The position numbers and the translations under genes are program-made. A stretch of DNA of 64,000 nucleotides from Onthophagus taurus (taxonomy: Eukaryota > Arthropoda > Insecta > Coleoptera > Scarabaeidae): contig NC_091976.1 of NCBI RefSeq assembly GCF_036711975.1, positions 34,924,217-34,988,216 of the forward strand. The letters run 5' to 3'. The notes below the pieces were generated by a model, which saw nothing but the letters and a program-made list of their open reading frames with translations, was not told the DNA's origin and made no database searches. Positions 1-11,600 of this stretch are shown piece after piece (position 1 is the stretch's first letter; the number at the start of each line of letters is the position of its first letter).

Positions 1-852
1 TGTCGAATTTTTGAGTTATGTGCTTTCTAGTAAAAAATGATCCTGTGTGATTCTATCTTCTCTAAATTCGCTCTGTGATTTTTGTAGTCGACCAGGTAAA
101 CATTAACCGCCGCAAGACCACTCGTTATTTACTTGGTTGTCTGCCTTGCGAAAAATCTAAGGGGCGGACCATCGTAGAGTTTATGTTACCGTTTCGTATT
201 TCCACTCGTCTTTAACACTGAATACGAAAAGAAAATTCTATTAATTTCCTGGAAAATTAATTAATCTTTTGATTATTATCGTCAATAATTTAATTTTCAA
301 CTGGAAGTGCCAGAAAAATATAAGTGTCGACACTATTCTTTTAATCGGCGTTTATTTAAAACGATAAAACTAGTAGTATTGTTTCTATGTGTGTCACACG
401 ACCAGTTTTTTTTCTTTCTTCTCGTTGATTTTATTTTCCAAATACACCTTGCGTTACGAAACAGCACGCCTCTTGCTTAGCGTTCTCGAATGGTTTTTTT
501 TCCATTTTCAACTTCACTTACCATTTTCTTTAAAATCTAAAAATAAAAATCAAAATAGAAATAACTTCCGCCGATTTCGTTTTGAGTTTGTGTGGGTTTC
601 CTTATCTCTACAACTACACCTTATCGATACCCGTTCGTCAATATGCACTTCATACCAAGTGATTTTCCTTGTTGCCGATATTTTATTATTTTTTTTTTTT
701 TTTTTGTTGAAAATTCTTATTTATTAATTAGTCATTTCTTTCATTGAACATCTGTGCATGTTATGATACAAAAAATGATTAAAATTAATGTTTATGTAAA
801 ACGCTTTTAATTAAATAAATAAAGATTAATAACACATTTATTTATTTTATAG
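1..852. other. upstream flank of bbx, no coding region
   Basis: AT-rich DNA without a supported reading frame. A good 3' splice site ends at 852 (T/A-rich tract, then ATAG), so 853-906 is probably the 5' UTR part of the first coding exon of bbx and an untranslated exon should lie further upstream. A possible donor (CCAG then GTAAAC) is at 95/96, but nothing confirms that it pairs with this acceptor. Long T runs near 400-430 and 690-705 are simple sequence. Confidence 0.45.
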
Positions 853-906
853 ATTTATAAAATCCATCCAAATTTAAAAAAAATTATCAAGAAAACAAAT
901 CGAAAT

Positions 907-2753
907 ATGAATACAATTGAAACAAATTGCTCAAGTTGCTTTGAAGAAGAACAACAGGAGCAACAAAATGAACCTGAAAAATATACGCACAATTTAGAAA
1001 CTTCCTCGGATATAAACACCGTTTGGTCAAAGGATACATTTAGTAACAATAATAGTAATAAAAAACCAGCCAAACACGAAATAAGCTTAAAAATGGGTTG
1101 GAGAAATCAAACGGGGGATGTTTCCGGGGAAGAAAACTTAACGACAACGGGTGTTAATATCATTAATAATATCAAAGAGAAAGACGGAGAGAAGGAAGAG
1201 AAAAAATGTCCTGCTGTGAGTACGCCAACGTCTCCAATAGTACTTGAAAACGAGGGAGCTTCTCCGGCGCATCACGCTCGTCGGCCAATGAACGCTTTTT
1301 TAATTTTTTGTAAAAAACATCGGCCAATTGTAAGAAAGAAATTTCCAAATTTGGAAAATCGAGGGGTAACAAGAATCTTGGGGGAATGGTGGGCGATGTT
1401 GGATAATTGTGATAAGGAACCATATCAGGATTTAGCAAAAGAGGTAATTAAAAAAACTACTTTTTACATTAATAAAAAATAGTTTTGAGTAATGTCTTAA
1501 TTTTTTTTTAGTATAAAGATGCATTTTTCTCTGCGAATCCCGGATTTAAATGGTATAAGCTGCCAGCACCGCCTTTAAGAACGTTGGTAACGCGACCGGG
1601 AAGCGTTCAAAAGGAACCTTTACTGCCTCATCAATGTTCGACGACAACTTTATCCACAAATCAAAGGCACGAATCCGAATTTACACCGGGAAAATTAGCC
1701 GACGAGTCTCAATTGGGGAACTTAACCTCATTAATGCAATCCACTTTTGGAAAGCGTTTTGAAAACAGTTTAGAAGATCAACATCCGGAAAGTCCTCCAA
1801 ACGTAACGGATGATCCAAATCCGGCTGTGGTACCATCAAAACCGATTAAAAAACGAAAAGATTTCGAGATGGACACCAAAAAAATTGTGAGAAATATTTT
1901 CGAAACTACAAAGATATCGAATATATCGAACATATCGAGTGTTGACGAGAAAATTAGTAATCAAGAATTAATGGATAAAGTGGTTGAAAATATGATTTTA
2001 AATCAAAGTTTTGTGCCTCATTTGGAGTCATCGAATGGTGGTGTTGATAGTAATAATCTATTAAGAGAACCGAGAAAATCGGAGCGATCTTGTAAAGGAT
2101 TAAAGTATATCGAATTTATGTCTAACGGAAAATTACTGAAAAATAAACGCGAAAAACAACAATTTCAAACAATCCCTGACATTGTCACCTTTAAAAAAGA
2201 CGAAGAAAAACTAGAAAAACTCGATTTACAACAAACGATTCGTCGCTTAGCCGAAAGGACCAACAAAACTATTCCCGACTTCACACATAATCATAATCTC
2301 AACAACCATAAAGAAAAAGAAAAAAATTGTCGCCCGCAAAGAATTTACACAAATTCCGAGTCGTCTTCCGAAGAAAATTTTTCCTCGAAAAGTGATTTTA
2401 ACCTCGAGGATCGTATCTCGGGCTTACCCACTCTAAATTACGACGTTTACATGCAAAGAAAACGTGAGAGTAAAAAACGAAAGTTACCAAAAACTAAACA
2501 GAATGCGTCCGGGGTTGAAGCGAAACACCCAAAACTCCAAAGTGTCGCTTCCAGTCTTAATAATAATAACAATAATAATAATAATAATATCTTGATTGGA
2601 TCGCAAAAACGGAAAAATAAAAGAAGCATAACTCATTTGGGTATGACGAATGATGAAAAAGTTAATAATAATAATAATAATTTGGTTCCAACTGATTTGT
2701 CGGGTCTTACAACTCTTGCTGAAATTGCCGCTAACTCACAAAAGATCAATTGA
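907..2753 (+). CDS. bbx: bobby sox-like HMG-box protein (two coding exons)
   Basis: The coding sequence joins 907-1443 and 1512-2753 (592 residues). The 68-bp intron 1444-1511 has donor GAG|GTAATT and a nine-T tract before its AG, and the phase is 0. The joined protein has one HMG box at about residues 124-192, beginning [17 protein letters not shown] and crossing the junction ([16 protein letters not shown]) into [12 protein letters not shown]. That extended HMG form is typical of the bobby sox/BBX family rather than of Sox, HMGB or HBP1 proteins. The rest is low-complexity and basic: KKRK-type nuclear signals, serine/glutamate stretches, two poly-Asn runs from AAT repeats (about 2565-2590 and 2663-2683) and a short C-terminal [11 protein letters not shown] segment. 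It is expected to be a nuclear DNA-binding regulator. It is shorter than vertebrate BBX (over 900 residues, from memory). The ATG at 907 is the first in-frame Met after the splice acceptor at 852. Confidence 0.86.
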
Positions 2754-3111
2754 GACAAGTATTAAATATTATTTAGTGATAAGAAAAGAATATATTATTA
2801 TTACCATTTTTATTCACATTGTTTATTGGATATATTTTGGAGACGTTGTGCACAAAAATGGTTAATAATAATAATGTAAGTAATATTCCTGTGCCTATAT
2901 TTACTCATAAGGATGTTTTTTTTGCACTTTTTGTTTTATCTCTATTAATTTAATATTGTTTTTATCAACAGTTTTATTGTTTAGTTTAATTTTACGATTA
3001 TTATTAATTTGTTATTGTTGTTCCATAAGTTTAAAATCAAAAATTTGAAAACCTTTGAAAACATCACGTTAGTTCAAATTGACGTATTAGGCTCACTTGG
3101 TAACCATCTGT

Positions 3112-3144
3112 AACATCCTGATAACTGTAGTTTATCAGGATGTT
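3112..3144. repeat. perfect 13-bp hairpin downstream of bbx
   Basis: AACATCCTGATAA, a 7-base spacer, then its exact reverse complement. It lies about 360 bp past the bbx stop codon, so it could be in the 3' UTR. It is too short for a microRNA precursor; it may be a structural element or a transposon relic. Confidence 0.6.
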
Positions 3145-4626
3145 GCTAATATTGAGTCTTAATTTAATTAAAGTTTACAGGGTGATTAAAAAATAATCGA
3201 CAAGAATATTTTTAGACACATTCATATTAAAAAAATAAGGCCAAATATTATTAACATACGAACGTTTTGTTTTTTATTATTTTTTAGTCAGTATGTTACT
3301 GGAACCAAATCAAACTGCTAGTTTTTTTTTGTATAATTTTATGTTATAAGTGTTAACTGTACAGAGACAAATATTTACTATTAATTATTACTAAAAAGAT
3401 GAGATAAAAATTTATTGAATGTTATGATATGCAATAATTTTTAAGATTAAAGTAGATATTTTATTACAAAAAAAAGTAATTATATGTATTAAAAAACAAA
3501 ATTGTTGATCTGATTGGGATCTAGGAATATTCTAATAATTTTAATTATTATTATTATTAAAAATTTAAACTTCTTAGTCATTATCTATATTTTAACGATC
3601 AGAGTAGGTTTGTTATTTACATACATAAAGCATAAACACCCTCTTTTAATCAAACACACACACACAAGAGAAAGGAAAATTGTAATTTTGCACTTTAATT
3701 ACGATTAAGTACTACAATGTGTTGATTAAAAAAACAAAATGTTTTCCGATAATGTCTTAAACTGCTCTTTTTGTTCGTTGACAAATTTGATTGAGAGGAA
3801 CCCACGTTGAATAGATTAAAAGTGTTGGAATGAATGCGCGCGTAGAATTCTAAGACGACAGTTAACTGTACAAAATGACCAAAAAGATTTTTATCATAAG
3901 ATATAAGCCTTATAGTCATTGATAGTCAACGTACCTATTTACTATTAATTAAACAAAATCTTACAATTAGTTAGTGATCGAATCGAGTTGTAAATTTAAA
4001 ATTAAATTTCAAGTTAGAATCAGGATGAAAGAAAGTAACTTTCTCTGTTGAGTGACCAATTAAATTTTAAACACTCCCGCAATAACAATATAATTATCAT
4101 AATATTGTTACAAAAACAAATAGTTTTATAGGGTCTTTTCCGTGGTCTGATAATTAATATTGGGGGGAAAAAATCAGCAGTGAAAATGAAAGAAACACTC
4201 TTGGAATTGGTGTGGACACAAAGGGTGATGATATGCAACAGAATGTGATATTTTATTTTTGTATCGTGAGCAGGGAAATGAAAATAACTTTATTTATATA
4301 AATATACATAAAAAAGTAAATAATTAAAGTCAAAAGAGAGAATTAAAACCATGTTTAAAAGATTTAACGATGAGAAAAAAATCTAAATAACTTTATATAC
4401 ATAGATGGTGCCTTTTTATTTATTTTTTAAATGATTCTGAACGTTATGCCTTTTTAGTAATACAAAATATATAGGAGTTTACCTGACGTTTCTAATTAAA
4501 ATAAAATTAATATTTTAACCAAACTTTTATTTGTTCTTTTAATATCCGACTCTATTCATCCTTAATAAATCAATTTTTTAATATTTTGAATTTGTATTAA
4601 GATTTAATTAAATTAACGATTACTTT

Positions 4627-4637
4627 TGGCGCCATCT
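4627..4637 (-). promoter_or_regulatory. AGATGGCGCCA motif, CTCF-like (inverted copy)
   Basis: The minus strand reads AGATGGCGCCA, which resembles the insect CTCF core (AGRKGGCGC, from memory). An identical motif in the opposite orientation lies 664 bp away at 5291-5301, and both are between the convergent bbx and Tis11 genes. Binding is inferred, not shown. Confidence 0.35.
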
Positions 4638-5290
4638 CTTGACACAAAAAAAATTATAAAAATATTACTCGAAATATATTATGTAGTTATATTATACAGA
4701 AAGGACATTCAAAGAATAACAGAAATTATTCATATTTAAATTGGTCAGAACTACGTCCTTTAAGTAAATTAAAAGAATCTTATTGAATAATTTTACTCCA
4801 TCTACCGAAAAATAAAGGTACTTACGACTTCATGTATTTTGTTTTATATAATGCAGGTCTGCCTTATTATAACATAATATATAGTAATTCTTTTTATTTA
4901 TTTTATTTTCCGACATATTATTTACATGGCTGGACTGAATTTTAGAAAAATAAACAATCTAAATTCTTGAATTTTATTAACATCTGTTAACTCATAGATG
5001 TCGTTAGGTGTACAAATTTAAAATATTCATTTAATTAATATAAAGTACTGATTATATTAATTTTTAAAAAAAGAGTAAGATGATAAACGTTTGTAAATTA
5101 TATAGTCATTATTTTAAAAGGTGATGTGATTAAAGATTATTACTTTTAATGTATGGTTAATGTCTAAATAATAAATACAGAAATAGTTGTAAATGAAAAT
5201 AAAGAAAACAAGGAAAACATGTTTTATACGTTTATATTCGTCAGGTGATTATAAAAGGACATGACTTTCAATGATCTTGCCCGAAGGCAT

Positions 5291-5301
5291 AGATGGCGCC
5301 A
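5291..5301 (+). promoter_or_regulatory. AGATGGCGCCA motif, CTCF-like
   Basis: The + strand reads CATAGATGGCGCCAGTC. It is the partner of the inverted copy at 4627-4637. Weaker relatives occur at 4403 (AGATGGTGCC) and at 7645 (AGATGGCGTT, upstream of Tis11). The block around it (about 5280-5320) is more GC-rich than its surroundings. Confidence 0.38.
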
Positions 5302-6192
5302 GTCGTGGTGCGCAGCAGTAAAAACTGTTCACATCTGGAAATGTTTGAACACGTTTTTGGGTTTAAAAGGAGGTTTTAAAGGGGTTTTGAATGGATTATC
5401 GGTTAAAATTTTTATAAAATGACAAAACTAAAGCATTAAGAACAAAATATAATTTATTGATTATTCTAGAAATACATATTAGCTAATATAAATAATATAC
5501 AGGTAGTGGACAAATGTTACGAATTGTCCCATTTTTTGAAAGGATGATATTTTTAATGCGATGATTCACACTAGTCACTTAACTACGATAATTATTGCGG
5601 TATATAAATAAGTTACAATATAAATTACAATAATAATAAAATAACTATATAAAAACATAAACATATCAGTAGTGAGAAACACGAGAAATTAAATAATGAT
5701 TTTTTTAAAGTAACAAAGTAAAAAATCAAAATTCCGCAATCATCGGTCAGATGCATTTTTTGTTTATAAAAAGTAGAACGGAAAATGAATGAGCCTTGAA
5801 AAATTAAAAAAAAAAACGGAATGTTCAAGATCGAGACCGATGTTTAAAAAAAATAAATAATCTATTCTAAAAAAAATCTTTCCAAAGTTTTTTCCTCTCA
5901 ATATAACAGGCAAACGTTTACTCCTAAATCATAGATAATATTGTATATTTTATATATTTATATATATATATATATATATTATTAGAAAGAAATCACAAAA
6001 ATATCAAAATCACTTTCCCCCCTTTATTAGAAGGTTTGATTGTTATCATTTAATGACCTTATTAAAAAATAAATTAGACGCGCGGATCATAAATAAAAGA
6101 AAATGCAAAAAGTTGAGTGGTTTTTTCCCAAAAATATTAAAGTAAAAAATTGATTTGAAAAAACGTGTAAAAAAACTTCAGGCTATAGTAAT

Positions 6193-7294
6193 CTATAGCC
6201 TGAGATCTCCAAGGGCGAGAAGAGGTGCTGCTAATCTGTTAAAAACTGGTAATCTTTGCTCTTCGATCCCTGGACTATGTAATTCTGGTTCGCTACTAAA
6301 AAAAGAACCCATCGATGAGGTAGGAGACTGACTTAAACTACATGGTGGACTTGGACTATCCAAAGATAACGAAGGGCTCAATGCGACAGGCCTCGGCCTC
6401 GTTACCGGCCTGCCACCAATCAAAGCCGCACTAACTTGATGTTGCTGTTGTTGTTGATGATGTTGCACCCTTCCGTGTTGTTGCAACACCTCATCTTGGT
6501 TGTGCACAAAATGGCATCTTGGACCGTACGGACAGAACCCGACCGTGTGGTACGTCCTGCAGAGCTCCGTCTTGTACTTGGGATGTCTCGCGAGACTTCT
6601 CAACTCGGCAACTCCATGAGCAAATTGACACTTATCTCCATATTTACAAACACCGAACTCCTCATACGGTCGACACAACTCCGTTTTATACCTTGAAGTA
6701 TTTACGGTTGTCGCCGCAACCGCCGCGGATGGCGCCGGGGCGGATTGCGTCCTCTCCAACCTTCGATGTTGTTGTTGCTGCTGCTGTTGTACTTGTATAT
6801 TGGTCGTCATCGTTATTAAAGAGACCAAATTTGCCGCCGTCGAGGAGGAACCCACGGGAGTCGATGGCATACGTGTTAATTTGTATCTCGCCGCTGGGGC
6901 TCCCACCGCCAACGGCACTCCTGAAGACAATTCAGATTGTGAATTCTGAAAAGTAACGAGAAATGGGTAAAATTTAATATATTTAAAATCGAAAAGATTA
7001 AACACTTTCATCTTTAAGCGACTACTATCGCCGGAGGTTGTAAACACAATTGGGAAAAGTTGTTCTAAAAGCCTACTTTCTCGACGACAACGTTCTTTAA
7101 GAACGTTGGCGACGAAGAACTTATTTGAGAAAGCCGGGAGAGGAAGGCGTGATCAAATGAAAAACAACCAACAACTATCTATGTTCTTTCGAGGAAGGAA
7201 AAAGTATCTATATACTCTTTTTTATATATATAATTACCTTAATAATATCCCCGAATTCATACATGGCACTTTGTGACATCACCGCCGTAGACAT
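6193..7294 (-). CDS. Tis11: Tis11, tristetraprolin-family CCCH zinc-finger RNA-binding protein
   Basis: The coding sequence joins 7294-7238 (exon 1, 19 codons, [19 protein letters not shown]) and 6945-6193 (exon 2), giving 269 residues. The 292-bp intron has donor AAG|GTAATT and acceptor TTACTTTTCAG. The family binds AU-rich elements in mRNA 3' UTRs through tandem CCCH fingers and recruits the CCR4-NOT deadenylase. Finger 1 is C110-X8-C119-X5-C125-X3-H129 and finger 2 is C148-X8-C157-X5-C163-X3-H167; each follows the (R/K)YKTEL lead-in and the spacing is 18 residues, all canonical. The C terminus has RLPVFNRL, matching the CNOT1-binding motif of vertebrate family members. Between the parts are Gln-rich (about 72-78 and after finger 2) and Ser/Pro-rich stretches. 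Reading exon 2 open into the intron would add an unrelated N terminus; the spliced Met start fits the family better. AU-rich 3' flanking DNA is compatible with autoregulation. Confidence 0.93.
7088..7108. promoter_or_regulatory. perfect 21-bp palindrome in the Tis11 intron
   Basis: A 10-bp arm, one central base and the exact complementary arm; the core reads AACGTTCTTTAAGAACGTT. It lies in the intron about 185 bp downstream of the Tis11 start codon. The GTTC/GAAC half-sites suggest a dimeric transcription-factor site; no factor is assigned. Confidence 0.5.
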
Positions 7295-8129
7295 TCTGAT
7301 AAATCCTTATTTATTTAATAATTTTGCTCACTTTTCCTTTGAAAAAAATTTATTTTTTTCTTAATTAAACTTTGCGCACTGCCCGTACAACCGACAACTC
7401 GAACTGAGATTTTTCTCTTTCTCTCTCCACAACCGTATACAATATGAATGAGTGTTATATTTTCGAGAACCGTCGCACTCAACTTGAAAAAGTCTCTTTT
7501 TACTCTCTCGACAAGTACGTTTCGCTCGCAGCGCTGTTCCGGCTCGACTCTGCGCTGAATAGGCTTGCCGTCAGACAACACTCAGTAGGTTTGATCCCCA
7601 CTTCTCTCTCTAAAGGAGTGGTGGGGGGTTTGTGACGTTTACATAGATGGCGTTTGTTTCTTTTTTAGAGGGAAACGTTGTATTTTCGACCTTAGCACTC
7701 TCCGTCCACTATTATTGAGTTAATAAAGTTGATTCGAAAATGAGTTTTAAAAAGAAATAGGGAAAGTTTTGGTTTCAACATTTCTTTTTAACATTAAATT
7801 ATTATTGATCAAATCAAGAAATAAAGGAATTCTTAAAAACGGAATCCTATTAAAAAGCATTTTACTTTGAAATTGTGATTATTATATTTACATGTTCTTA
7901 AAAACAATAAAATTAAAGTACTTCCCGGAAGGCCAATTAAAATGTTATGCAACTAAATTACCTGAGCTCGTTGTCGATTCCGTTGTGTACAAAACAACGG
8001 TGACTCAGCGATTTATTTTGTGTTTATGTTTTATATCAAATTTGAAATTTTATTTTAACTTTAATATATACATATTTTAACATATATCTAAAACAACAAC
8101 GAATAATTCTGATTGTGTTCAGTCACAAA
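7295..8129. promoter_or_regulatory. Tis11 5' UTR and promoter flank
   Basis: Sequence upstream of the Tis11 start codon (the gene is on the - strand). About 7380-7680 is richer in GC and CpG than its surroundings, as expected for a promoter and 5' UTR. I cannot fix a transcription start or TATA box. An AGATGGCGTT motif lies at 7645-7654. Beyond about 7700 the sequence is AT-rich with nothing recognisable. Confidence 0.4.
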
Positions 8130-8275
8130 ATTAACATCTCCAAGTGTCTCATCGAGTCGAAAGCCTTCTCAAACTCGATGAATACCCTACCATGCTGTGT
8201 TCTTTTGATTCGTTAAACAGAAGAATCATATGATATGCTCTCGAAGAATATGCGGTCCCTCTGAATGTCATCAAG
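8130..8275 (-). mobile_element. decayed RTE-like reverse transcriptase fragment
   Basis: The minus strand encodes VFIEFEKAFDSMRHLE (about 8186-8138), which matches the reverse transcriptase box with the first catalytic Asp (F-[IV]-D-F-x-K-A-F-D-S) of RTE-type non-LTR elements; the first Asp is Glu here. A weaker match to the preceding box (DRIFF-like) continues to about 8270 with stops. It is a broken relic, opposite in orientation to the fragment just downstream. Confidence 0.55.
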
Positions 8276-8335
8276 AGATATATGAGGGGTATAAGTGTAC
8301 CGATCCTCAATAGTTACTTAGGCAAATTCTGAAAG

Positions 8336-8625
8336 CAAGCGAATACAGAGAGCAAATGAGGTCTTCATGCAATCGTACCCTATCTAAGTAGCGAAATAAG
8401 ACATATGTACATTTCAAAAAGAACTAAACTTCGCTTGCTCAACAGCGTAACTCAACAATGTAAAGTCAGTCCTCCTGTATAGGTATGAAACATGGAATTA
8501 CAGGTATTATTCATTAATCAATGCCTGCAGTGCAATGACGCATTATAAGCGTGAGGTGCTATCCAATGCCTTTACTGTTGCCCTATGCTACGCCAGGAGC
8601 GACAGGAAGTAAGTAAGTAAGTATC
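8336..8625 (+). mobile_element. 3' part of a decayed RTE-clade retrotransposon
   Basis: In shifting frames the + strand gives RIQRANEVF, NVKSVLLY-YETW, FINQCLQ and finally ALCYARSDRK-stop. This is the order seen in the region after the reverse transcriptase of RTE elements (A-R-x-AF, VKSVLLYGCETW, FINKCLR, terminal CxxRSD-like end). It ends in four AAGT units (8607-8622), as expected of RTE elements, which finish in short tandem repeats rather than poly(A). There are many stops and frameshifts and an internal deletion before the last block. Recognition is from memory. Confidence 0.55.
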
Positions 8626-8639
8626 TCATCAATAAATAT

Positions 8640-11600
8640 AGTCGGAATGGAAGCTAGGAACTAAACCAACATAAGAGACAATTTCAAAGTAAAAGAGCAA
8701 AAGTTAGAATACTCTATAATAAAGTATCAAACAAGAGGTAATATCTGAAAATATTCAAGCAAGCGGAAGTTATTGTCATACAAACAAGAACAATCTTTGC
8801 TAACATCATTTAAACCAACCTATTTACTTGCTAATTTAGATTGATTCAAGAAAAGCTGTCGTTTACAAGGCTAACTTCGTATAGGTGATTTGTAACCTAA
8901 TTTTAAACAAGTTAGACATTTTTATAACCTTAATTTAAAAGTTCACTAAAAAATAGTAACAAGTCCTTTACGATATACTTAAATACTTTTTAGATTTTCA
9001 TGAAAAATATTGACATGATTAAACAGAATCCTTTTCGATAAACACTTGAAATGTATTGTTTAAAAAAACTAATTTATTTACGAAATTCAATAAACTGATA
9101 ACTACATTGTGACGCAACCGGAAAATTACTTGGTTCGATTTAACAAAAAATAGTGTTAAACAAATTTATACTTACAAAAGTAAAATCGAAACCATCCATC
9201 TTTAACATTTCCGTTTTTAAAATTTATTAAATCCAATCGTTAAAGATAAAAGAAATCTTTCACTTTAACTTTAATAACGTTATAACGTTTTAAAAAGTAA
9301 TTTTCATGAAGGAAATCGATTCGTTCTCGTTCATGTCTTTTATCGAACTGGATATTATTTTAAAAACTTGTTTCTTTTTATTTTAAAACATCTGGGTTGT
9401 AGCCGGTTTTATATTTTTTGAAATTTAAAACGTAAGTAAAGAGTTTTTAAAAACTTTTCCGTTGATCTCTAAGAACAACAGGTAGATTTCGCATTGTCTC
9501 TGGAAAAAAGGGACTTCTATCGTAACTATCTTAAAAGAAAATTTCCTCCCCTTTTGACGATTCACCCCAATCTACCTGTTGCTTATCCTTTTTGCCCCTT
9601 GTACATACCTTATTCACGACCCTCATTTCTACCTGCTGATTTTGTTTTTGTAATAGATCTTGCATACTCAAGTAGATAGTTTATTCATTTTTTTTGGTTT
9701 TAAATGTACCGAGCAAATTTATTTGTATGTAAACTGTTTACAAAGTAAAGTGTAAGGGTTATTTAATAATATAGATTTCGTGCACTTTAACGATGTGAAA
9801 ATTATAACCCGATCCTCACCGTTTATTACATAGAAAATACGATTGCGTGAGATTCTTGCGTCGTTTTCTTACCTCCATGTGCTAATTGTTCCAGCAAATA
9901 CTTTGGTATCATTAATGTTAAGTAAACGGGTTATTTTTCGACTACATTGTATTCTCATTTTCAGCTGTAAATCTCTTCATTTGTTTAAAATCTTGGAAAA
10001 TATCAAAATTAACAATTCAAATGAATCAATAAATACAAAATTCACAATCGTCTTGCGTAAAGATTTGACGACCACGCAATATTTTTTTGCATATTTTATC
10101 TATGTTTCGCATATTATATGTAGTTATCCCAAGCATTACTAATCGTTGCGATAAGTTCAATTGAATCACCATTGAAAAAAGAAGAGGATACCAATTCATA
10201 CACGTTCGAATAATGTTATTCATCGTTGAACCGACCGTATTCGACCCGTTCATTATCGTTGTTGTATTAGTGCAATTAAACCGATGAAATGTTAACAGAA
10301 GCTTCTATTACAGAGCTCGCTAAACAAACACCATGTTTACAAATAATGTTAACACAATATTAGTTTTTTCGGATTTTTAGTTAAACTTCGTATTTAGTAG
10401 AGAGAGGTTTGGGTCAATCACCTTTTCTCGACTATAGTAAAGTTAGTAGATGGATTTGTTACAACATCTCTCTCATCGTTGAGAAATTTGAATGTTTAGG
10501 AAAAGAATTTAATCCTTGTTTGTCCCTGTTTGACGTGGAGAAAAGATAAGATTAATATAAATCCGTTTCGGAGGAAAAAATGATGCAGAAAATAGATTAT
10601 AAAAAAAAAACTGGTCTTTTCAAAATAATAATCTTAACGAGTTCATTAGTTAATTCAAGGTTAAAGAAATGTTCTGGGTTTCTGTTGACGTAGTTGTTTA
10701 AAACGTGTAAAAATCTAAATAGACATCGGCGTCACTTGGTTATTTACGAAACCAACCACATGTTCGACAGCGAAAGCCCATTCCTCAAACGTAATTTAAT
10801 GACGTACTCTTCAGAATGTCAACGATTTCAATTAAAATTTATTTTTTTTAAGAAATTTCATTTATATATAAAACGATTTTAATGCGAGCGATAACTTACG
10901 TCACATTACACAATTTTATTTCTCAAATCGTTTTGTAGTGGTCTCATCTTATAATTTACGTACGTCAAATGATTTAATAAAATGTATATAATGTTGGTAA
11001 ATCGATTAATTAAATTTGAATAAAACTTATTTTATTTTGTGATAGACGATGAAATATATAAAAAGATTATTTTATATTTCTCCGATAACAACAAGGTCAT
11101 CCATACCGGGAAAATCAAACCAAATTTTTTTTAAACGTTTGTTATTGCGAGTTAAAATATAACGTAGTATTTCGCAATCGAACGACTTTTTTTGCGCAAC
11201 ATACACCGAGTACGATAACGAGTAATTGTTTTCAACTTTTTCAATAGACTATAAAACGGATGATAAACCCGACCAAATATAGAAGCGAATGCAAACCACC
11301 TCTATTTTATTATTTTTATTAATATTGTTATTATTGAAAATGGCTAATTACGAAGATCGTCGTGTATACTATACTTTTTGGGTATGATTCACGGTTGTCA
11401 CGCAAAAATCACAGAAAACGTCAACGATGACGAGGAAAATAACCGTGTAATATGCCGCTCTCTATTCAATTCTCTCTATACAAGGTCATTGGATATGTTG
11501 GTTTCGTTCAAAATTAAAAACAAGAAATATTTAAAAATATTCATATCGACTGTATTTTTAAGAATCATATATATGATATTTATGTTCAATTGAAGCTCAA

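Larger units (their letters stand above)
2754..6192. other. convergent intergenic region: 3' UTRs of bbx and Tis11
   Basis: AT-rich sequence between the stop codons of two genes that face each other; both 3' UTRs must lie here, but I cannot place the cleavage sites. It contains a short perfect hairpin (3112-3144), short CA and TA microsatellites (about 3655-3668 and 5955-5980), several AGATGG motifs listed separately, and ATAAATA heptamers at 5604, 5853 and 6089. The heptamers read UAUUUAU on the Tis11 strand. The small open frames here (60-75 codons) look like chance frames. Confidence 0.6.

Noticed and set aside
3112..3144. Hairpin as a microRNA precursor
   Set aside because: The stem is only 13 bp with a 7-nt loop, far short of a pre-miRNA, and no known seed was recognised.
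6436..6956. Plus-strand frames of 86 and 145 codons over Tis11
   Set aside because: Antisense shadows of the Tis11 zinc-finger exon.
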